Source of the DNA: Deltaproteobacteria bacterium
GTDB taxonomy: Bacteria; Myxococcota_A; Polyangia; Polyangiales; Ga0077539
DNA length: 64,000 nucleotides
NCBI GenBank assembly: GCA_016218725.1
Contig: JACRDB010000025.1
Coordinates: forward strand, 1 to 64,000
Reading direction: 5' to 3'
Part shown: positions 60,001-64,000 of the stretch, piece by piece
How positions within the stretch are numbered: position 1 is the stretch's first letter
How the letters are laid out: each line of letters begins with the position of its first letter
Notes under the pieces: generated by a model
Seen by the model: the letters and a program-made list of their open reading frames with translations, nothing else
Database searches by the model: none
Told to the model about the DNA's origin: nothing
Made by a program: the position numbers and the translations under genes

Positions 60001-62659
60001 TCCACCAACCGAATTCGCCTACGAGTTGAAGCTGGCAGACATTCCTGTGGTCAGGAGCCTGACCGAGAAGTTTACCCCAGATGTGGCGGACGCGACACTT
60101 AGGCTGTCGAGGCCATTGTTGATTTACGCAACGCCGACGCCTCCCAGTGCTACAGAAAAGATCTCGCCGCTCCTGGATAGCGTTAGGGTAGAGCCGGGGC
60201 TAACCCTCTCCCTGCGTTCAGCCCTGGGGGAGCAGGATCGCCGTATTGTCATGCGCACCGCAAGCCGCCGAAGTGGCCGATCGCTCACCACTCGAGCAAA
60301 TGCAGCCTCCCCGGACGGCGCCACATTGGAAATCCAGAAGACCTTCGGACCTCTGCACCTCCGCCGGATCGGCGGAAGGATGGCCGAAGGCAGCAAGTTG
60401 GGAGTCTTTATCGACGGGTCCCTCAGTTTGGCCGGACTCACGATGGCATTCGACGGCCTGGAGATCGCCATTCCTCTCGGATCTCCTAAGACCGTCACTA
60501 CCAGTCTCCGTGGCTTGGACATCCGATTCAACTCCGCCGGACTCATTATCTCCGGTGGCTTGACGAAGCAGGACGAACGCAAATACGAAGGTCAGCTCCG
60601 CATCAAATGTGGCAAACTGGACGCCTTCGCGAGCGGATCCTACTCTGAATTTGAGAACGAGACGGCCACCGACATAAGACCGCGCACGTCGGCCTCTTCC
60701 CCCGGATCCCTCTCCCTATCAGGAGTTAGGGTGAAAGAGCCGAAATTACTGGATTCTCCTCCCCCATCTCCTGACAGGGAGAGGGGGATTGGGGGGCTGA
60801 GGTCGCGTCCGCCGCGCGGGCCAATGTCGGAAGCCCACGAGGCCTCAGGATTCACGGCGTCCATTTCCGGCTTCGTGGTCGTCAACGTCCCACTCGGCGG
60901 CGATCCTGCCTTCTTCGTGACGGGCTTCGCGGGAGGGCTGGGCTATAACTCCCAGCTCAGCATTCCTACGATCGACAACGTCATCGACTACCCGCTGGTA
61001 GTGGCTGCTCGGGACAGTCGCGAGAGTCACACCAGTCTTGCTGAAGCGATGAAAGATTATGTAACACCTACGGTCGATCAGAACTGGTTGGCTGCCGGCG
61101 TGCGCTTTACCACCTACCAGATGGCCGAAAGCTTCGCGCTCGTCACCGTGTCGTTCGGACAGCGCTTTGAGCTGGCACTGATGGGAACGACGACGCTCGT
61201 CCTACCGCCGCCTGTCGTCGGCAAGCCACCGTCAGCCGTGCTCGCGCGAGCCGACCTCATGCTGCTCGGCCGCCTGGTTCCTGACGACGGCATCTTTTCG
61301 GTGGAGGCGAGACTCTCTCGGAATTCCTGGGTGTTGGCCGAATCGGCCCGGCTAACGGGCGGCTTTGCCTTCTACCTCTGGTTTGGTTCGAACCCGCACG
61401 CTGGTGATTTCGTCATCACGCTGGGCGGCTACAATCCCTACTTCGAGCGGCCCTCTCACTATCCTGCCGTGCCATACCTGGGCCTTGACTGGCAGGTGAC
61501 CAACGAGTTGAAGATTCGCGGGCAACTGTACTTCGCGATCACGCCATCCGTCATCATGGCCGGGGGAGCGTTGAGCGCAGTCTACGAGAGCGGCAACATT
61601 CGGGCGTGGTTCGACGTCGAGGCCCACTTCCTGATACGGTACAAGCCCTTCCATTACGGCATAGAAGCCGGCGCGAATGTTGGAGTTTCGGCGCTCGTGG
61701 ACTTGTGGATCACGAGCTTCCGTATTGAGGTTCACGTCGGCGTGAAGGTGCACCTCTGGGGTCCTCCGTTCGGAGGGACGTTGGAGGTGGACTTGAGCGT
61801 CATCTCCTTTACCATCCATTTTGGGACAGCTAAGGCGGAGGCCACGCTCCCCGACTGGCAGGAATTCCGCCGGACATTCCTGCCGCCGGCGAATGCGGCA
61901 GAGCGTGAGGGATCCCTACCAGGCGTTGACGTGCTGAGTCCTATCCCGACCGATAGTCTCATCATCTTCGAGGCCCTCTCCGGCCTCGTTCAGAAAGTAA
62001 GTGAGCAGGACTGGATCGTCGAGCCCGGCCGCCTCAGGTTTCGCATCTCAACGAAAGTCCCGTCAACACATTTAATTCCCCCAGATGGAGTCGAGAGAGT
62101 CTGCGGGAAGACCAAGTTCGGTATCGGAGTGATGAAGATAGCTCCTGGCGACGTCGAGGTCCGCCTCAACGTCACCATCAGCGAGCAGGCTCCGACTGAA
62201 AACGGCTCCGCAACCGAATGGGTAGTCAGTGAGGTCTTAGGTGCAGTTCCCAAGGGCATTTGGCTCAGTAGTTCGGCCACCATGGATCCGGAGGGCATGA
62301 TCGCTGGAGTCGCGACTGGTCTTGATGTCGCGCCCAAGCCAGAAAAGGAACCTAACGGAACGGATGTTATCCCTCTTTCGGCGCTAGCTGTCGCATCAGA
62401 ACGGGAGAGAGCGCGGACCTGGAAAGAAGCCTGGTTGCCCGGTAAGAATAAGGATTTTCGAGACGGAATCGAGGCCATGAAGTCCCGGCGCCAAAATGTC
62501 AAGTCGCACTTCCATTACAATGAGTCGATAGCTATGCTCCGGCGCGTCTTCGGTGGACCTGACGATTCAGGTTCAGGTCAAAGCTCCCCAGTCCTAAAGA
62601 TGAGTTTTGCCGACACTTTCTTCGCCGCACCGAAGGTAGCTGGAGTTGGCGGAAAGTGA
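57095..62659 (+). CDS. Giant MBL (ComEC-like)-DUF6603-like fusion protein
   Basis: A 1854-residue protein without a signal peptide. Residues ~1-240 form a ComEC-like metallo-beta-lactamase domain: LDVGQGDGTFIQFPNGKTML, zinc motif HPDRDH (68-73), GDA (181-183) and VAHHGS (209-214). The remainder is unusual: a long beta-rich region (~430-1180), then FVTGFAGGLGYNSQL (~1270) and a DUF6603-like section to ~1600 (from memory; a domain search is needed), and a C-terminal helical end. Two MITE-like insertions at 590-652 and 1190-1247 add repeat-encoded residues in frame. The DNA is less GC-rich than the core, most strongly at the 5' end. Function unknown. Confidence 0.85.
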   Translation: MADLIIQFLDVGQGDGTFIQFPNGKTMLVDLGSTKNKRLTQNDIHGYFEKHQTVFRKSGRLDYLVLTHPDRDHYNMVESFLKFLPLGGEKPKVECLIYGGIEADYGGLIAKIRGYMGSSMNVIGMGGEIELNSLPYVLEKSNNDPLITVLAMNDSTDANDANANSVVLRIDCNKRSVILTGDATWETETVMCMRAFKKKWPLRADILKVAHHGSARTSSSPQWIRAVNPTYAFIIADRHGELSASNKSGFRLPQSVTLDALSANARDLEKNCNPHGIVAAFDSFDYLKYNDHFGEALKTPDVLPCWLHEKTTLGVFTTIVAIGKSEEEPDIGAQYEVRVAPNGYMTVCTTDPGAGPQSYATTPHQFWHSSMVEVANTPAARREEPQRSIEEGPTQYPDDAVLPTEEVPLRDAARTIEKLLGELPPSYRGDQNGMTFSHGKSILASVPFAASTPIKSSSEKQAFTGTCASWAAFGDFSKWLDLPESIELVGDVRCATPPPPAKPVQLAWADLRYTKPKTKVLKQAQDQKPTLLINVIQLGILTRQSATSGLSLTEYEMKGQLNFGAHSLEVTGTFYDRFAPLRLHGSFEKEATNIGPRTATSPPGPLSLSREGETEENNPLESQMIFPSASPYLDRERGPGGEVAVRGPMLVAEKENSAILSLVKSLGLGDVTVGNLLDLPGLKQISQQIFPTELTLQFTPGVSPFEIERCSISFGVDEWNIVPGHLAVHKPLLTLYVLYPESNFSTYSIHLRATLFLGPVVKIDIEANTDDGFNIRGSLQTGTKEKGGQKIFLADLLGMEEPQNLRDIQIRELAVEVATAGSVSIGAALHWDHADCCLKDLHGWFKAEAEAKSLKFSGSLSGTLEFGTIIVDLSAQYMADSGFDFTGTWKGSCRFSALLKGLGIENVVLPFDPIFASASVHLNPSEWQVELVLETRAGSQLGLLIKRQGERWDVLACLGIQDESIDDGTPPTEFAYELKLADIPVVRSLTEKFTPDVADATLRLSRPLLIYATPTPPSATEKISPLLDSVRVEPGLTLSLRSALGEQDRRIVMRTASRRSGRSLTTRANAASPDGATLEIQKTFGPLHLRRIGGRMAEGSKLGVFIDGSLSLAGLTMAFDGLEIAIPLGSPKTVTTSLRGLDIRFNSAGLIISGGLTKQDERKYEGQLRIKCGKLDAFASGSYSEFENETATDIRPRTSASSPGSLSLSGVRVKEPKLLDSPPPSPDRERGIGGLRSRPPRGPMSEAHEASGFTASISGFVVVNVPLGGDPAFFVTGFAGGLGYNSQLSIPTIDNVIDYPLVVAARDSRESHTSLAEAMKDYVTPTVDQNWLAAGVRFTTYQMAESFALVTVSFGQRFELALMGTTTLVLPPPVVGKPPSAVLARADLMLLGRLVPDDGIFSVEARLSRNSWVLAESARLTGGFAFYLWFGSNPHAGDFVITLGGYNPYFERPSHYPAVPYLGLDWQVTNELKIRGQLYFAITPSVIMAGGALSAVYESGNIRAWFDVEAHFLIRYKPFHYGIEAGANVGVSALVDLWITSFRIEVHVGVKVHLWGPPFGGTLEVDLSVISFTIHFGTAKAEATLPDWQEFRRTFLPPANAAEREGSLPGVDVLSPIPTDSLIIFEALSGLVQKVSEQDWIVEPGRLRFRISTKVPSTHLIPPDGVERVCGKTKFGIGVMKIAPGDVEVRLNVTISEQAPTENGSATEWVVSEVLGAVPKGIWLSSSATMDPEGMIAGVATGLDVAPKPEKEPNGTDVIPLSALAVASERERARTWKEAWLPGKNKDFRDGIEAMKSRRQNVKSHFHYNESIAMLRRVFGGPDDSGSGQSSPVLKMSFADTFFAAPKVAGVGGK
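58864..59050. mobile_element. MITE-like palindromic insertion A, in frame
   Basis: Two 70-base arms (58864-58933 and 58981-59050) are reverse complements of each other at 68 of 70 positions, with a 47-base centre. The element is bordered by an 8-bp direct repeat, GAAAAAGA, at 58856-58863 and 59051-59058. Removing 187 plus 8 bases (195, 65 codons) restores a continuous protein: GSFEKE joins NSAILS. No transposase is encoded, so it is non-autonomous. Half copies of the family occur at 209-275. Confidence 0.92.
60664..60835. mobile_element. MITE-like palindromic insertion B, in frame
   Basis: An older, diverged copy of the same family. Its left arm starts GGCCACCGACAT and its right arm ends ATGTCGGAAGCC; both contain the CCTCTCCCT...GGGAGAGG motifs. 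The flanks (AACGAGAC at 60656-60663 and CACGAGGC at 60836-60843) agree at six of eight positions, a worn target duplication. Length 172 plus 8 is 180 bases, 60 codons, so the frame is kept. The codon phase of entry is the same as in copy A, giving a shared peptide pattern (PRTxxSPGxLSLS...DRERGxGG). Confidence 0.85.
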
Positions 62660-63950
62660 GGGTACTATTATGAGTGATAGATCGAATGTCGGCGTCAGGT
62701 TTGTGGATCTTCACGCGCCCGCCATGCGCAGCGGAACCTACGGGGTCAAAGTCACGCAGACGGTCGACATTCGTGGGCAGGGGGAGACCTTCGAAAGCGA
62801 ACTCCGGCTGACAGTGATGGGCCCGAAGTACCGTCTTTCGCGCGGGGTAGTCAACTCCGTTTTCCCTGTGCCTGATTCCTGCACAGCACTACATCTTACA
62901 CTACCTCATGTGGTCATCGCAGATCCGTCGCTCCCATGGCAGCGAAGTGCAGAGCGCGACGTGTCGAAGAGGAGGAATGAGCCATGGCTCGCCGTCTTGC
63001 TCTTCTCTAGTGACGAAGACGTCGCGCTTCAGAGCATTCATCCGGCCAAGGTCTTCCCAGTGTCCACAACGTTCTTCCCCCACCAGCCTAGCGACTATTT
63101 GGAGACCAAAGATGGCGATGAACCACTTGCTGTGATCGATGTGCCAGTCACGCTGTTCACCGCAGTCGCTCCATGCCTAGAGGAACTCTGCTTGCTCACC
63201 CATGTTCGAGAGATCACACCTGAGGCACGCGAGGAGAAACCGATGACGGCAGAGGTTCCCGCTCCCGGGAGATATTCCGTGGTCGTGTGCAACCGGCTTC
63301 CGACTGAGGGGAAGTTCCATACAGTGTTTCTCGTGTCCCTGGAGGGGTACAGCGGCGCGCTCCCTCGCTCGAGGCCCGGCGTTAATCCCTCGGAATTGAT
63401 GGACGCGTACACGCATGTCCGATTGGTCGTCCTGTACACCTGGAGCTTTACGTCAAAGGATGGTAATCCGACCGAGCGGGCATTCGCCGAGGCGGTTGAA
63501 GCTCTATCGGTGGAACCCCTGAGAGTTCCTGATCAGTGCGTTGAACTCGAACGCGGCTACGTCGCCCTCCCGCATAGGCTCCGCGACGGCCAACGGACAT
63601 TCTCCTGGTATCGCGGGCCATTGCACCCTAACCAGACCGAGGTCGACAATGACCTCCCGGCGTCCAGCGCCGACTCCCTCCTGCGATACAACCCATACGA
63701 CAGTATGTTCGACGTCAGTCTGGCTGTTGCTTGGCAGTTGGGCCGTCTTCTTCTTCTAGCAGATCGGGCTGCGGCCACAGCACTATTTCGATGGCAGCAC
63801 GGCGTCGTCCGCCAGATGGCGCTTGCGTACGAAAGGGATATCCTGGCGACGGTGGTGCAGGGGTCAGAAGGTACAAATTCATCTGCCGTTAGATCCCACC
63901 GCCCACACGATGTCGTCGAGATAGTAAGAGGAATGTTGGAAAGATCCTAG
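62646..63950 (+). CDS. Unknown protein paired with the giant protein
   Basis: A 434-residue cytosolic protein whose first codons overlap the end of the giant gene by 14 bases; the likely start is the ATG at 62670 (MSDRSNVGVRFVDL, about 426 residues), 10 bases after the stop, though an earlier in-frame start is possible. Segments such as LTLPHVVIADPSLPWQRS and ELERGYVALPHRLRDGQRTF followed by SWYRGPLHPNQTE look conserved-family-like, and the C-terminal half has a helical WQLGRLLLLADRAAATALFR stretch. No catalytic motif is visible. Function unknown. Confidence 0.75.
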   Translation: MAESEGTIMSDRSNVGVRFVDLHAPAMRSGTYGVKVTQTVDIRGQGETFESELRLTVMGPKYRLSRGVVNSVFPVPDSCTALHLTLPHVVIADPSLPWQRSAERDVSKRRNEPWLAVLLFSSDEDVALQSIHPAKVFPVSTTFFPHQPSDYLETKDGDEPLAVIDVPVTLFTAVAPCLEELCLLTHVREITPEAREEKPMTAEVPAPGRYSVVVCNRLPTEGKFHTVFLVSLEGYSGALPRSRPGVNPSELMDAYTHVRLVVLYTWSFTSKDGNPTERAFAEAVEALSVEPLRVPDQCVELERGYVALPHRLRDGQRTFSWYRGPLHPNQTEVDNDLPASSADSLLRYNPYDSMFDVSLAVAWQLGRLLLLADRAAATALFRWQHGVVRQMALAYERDILATVVQGSEGTNSSAVRSHRPHDVVEIVRGMLERS

Positions 63951-63977
63951 CATGACACTGCATTCAAGGAGAGCGAA

Positions 63978-64000
63978 GTGACGAGACAATTTGGCGCGAG
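63978..64000 (+). CDS. Start of a third island gene (partial)
   Basis: A GTG at 63978 opens a frame (VTRQFGA) that continues beyond the window. An AAGGAG at 63966-63971 lies six bases upstream, the best ribosome-binding site in the island, and the previous gene stops at 63950. It is probably co-transcribed with the two genes before it. Nothing about its product can be said from seven codons. Confidence 0.5.

Noticed and set aside
58856..60843. Possibility that the palindromes are CRISPR or phage attachment sites
   Set aside because: There are only two diverged copies, with target duplications and long inverted arms, and no spacers, cas genes or integrase; a MITE fits better.

Overview
The window is a GC-rich chromosomal segment with the gene content of a myxobacterium (Myxococcota, probably Polyangia). 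The support is very high GC, a secreted protein pair with MYXO-CTERM-type tails, many large lipoproteins with Asp/Thr/Pro-rich linkers, a eukaryote-like Ser/Thr kinase, Stig1-like Cys-rich and RCC1-like surface proteins, and frequent GTG starts with 4-base stop/start overlaps. No rRNA, tRNA, CRISPR array or complete insertion sequence was seen.

Layout. 1-276: a 33-bp tandem repeat and half of a palindromic repeat element, no gene. 277-12831: a leftward ribosomal protein operon, from a consensus-like promoter at 12803-12831 through rplV-rpsC-rplP-rpmC-rpsQ-rplN-rplX-rplE-rpsN-rpsH-rplF-rplR-rpsE-rpmD-rplO-secY-infA-rpmJ-rpsM-rpsK-rpsD-rpoA-rplQ, followed by a DUF2071 gene and an epimerase-like gene. 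The usual head of this cluster (rpsJ to rpsS) and the usual adk-map between secY and infA are absent. 12899-18789: a large lipoprotein, a glycosyltransferase, and a two-gene unit (rhodanese-like plus membrane protein) next to a 22-bp perfect palindrome. 18904-33062: a long leftward run with a VOC protein, lysA/lysC, unknown lipoproteins, a MauG-like dihaem peroxidase overlapping a Cys-rich surface lipoprotein, a membrane Ser/Thr kinase and xseA. 33219-40558: a rightward run with two DUF2330 paralogues, a zinc alcohol dehydrogenase, a P460-like cytochrome and a repeat-built beta-helix lipoprotein. 40616-46795: a leftward run with an orphan ABC ATPase, a DegT aminotransferase, a GT4 glycosyltransferase, a small secreted protein, and an importer-type ABC ATPase coupled to a TolC-family protein. 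46857-51476: four translationally coupled genes (TPR, beta-propeller with haem motif, DUF455 ferritin-like, ATP-grasp-like).

51477-56114 is plastic DNA. Two different toxin-antitoxin modules lie in tandem, separated by a duplicated ~210-bp block that carries the end of an RCC1-like gene, a promoter and the first codons of an antitoxin. They are followed by an RCC1 lipoprotein, a TPR/PEGA protein, and a DUF5678-retropepsin pair whose protease is truncated.

56115-57094 contains no convincing gene and marks a change in base composition. 57095-64000 looks like an acquired island: a 1854-residue protein joining a ComEC-like metallo-beta-lactamase domain to a giant DUF6603-like region, an unknown 434-residue partner, and the start of a third gene. 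The giant gene carries two palindromic MITE-like insertions. One has an 8-bp target duplication and near-perfect 70-bp inverted arms. Both insertions are exact multiples of three once the duplication is counted, both enter in the same reading frame, and both are translated. A half copy of the same family at 209-275 shows that the element also occurs in the GC-rich core chromosome.
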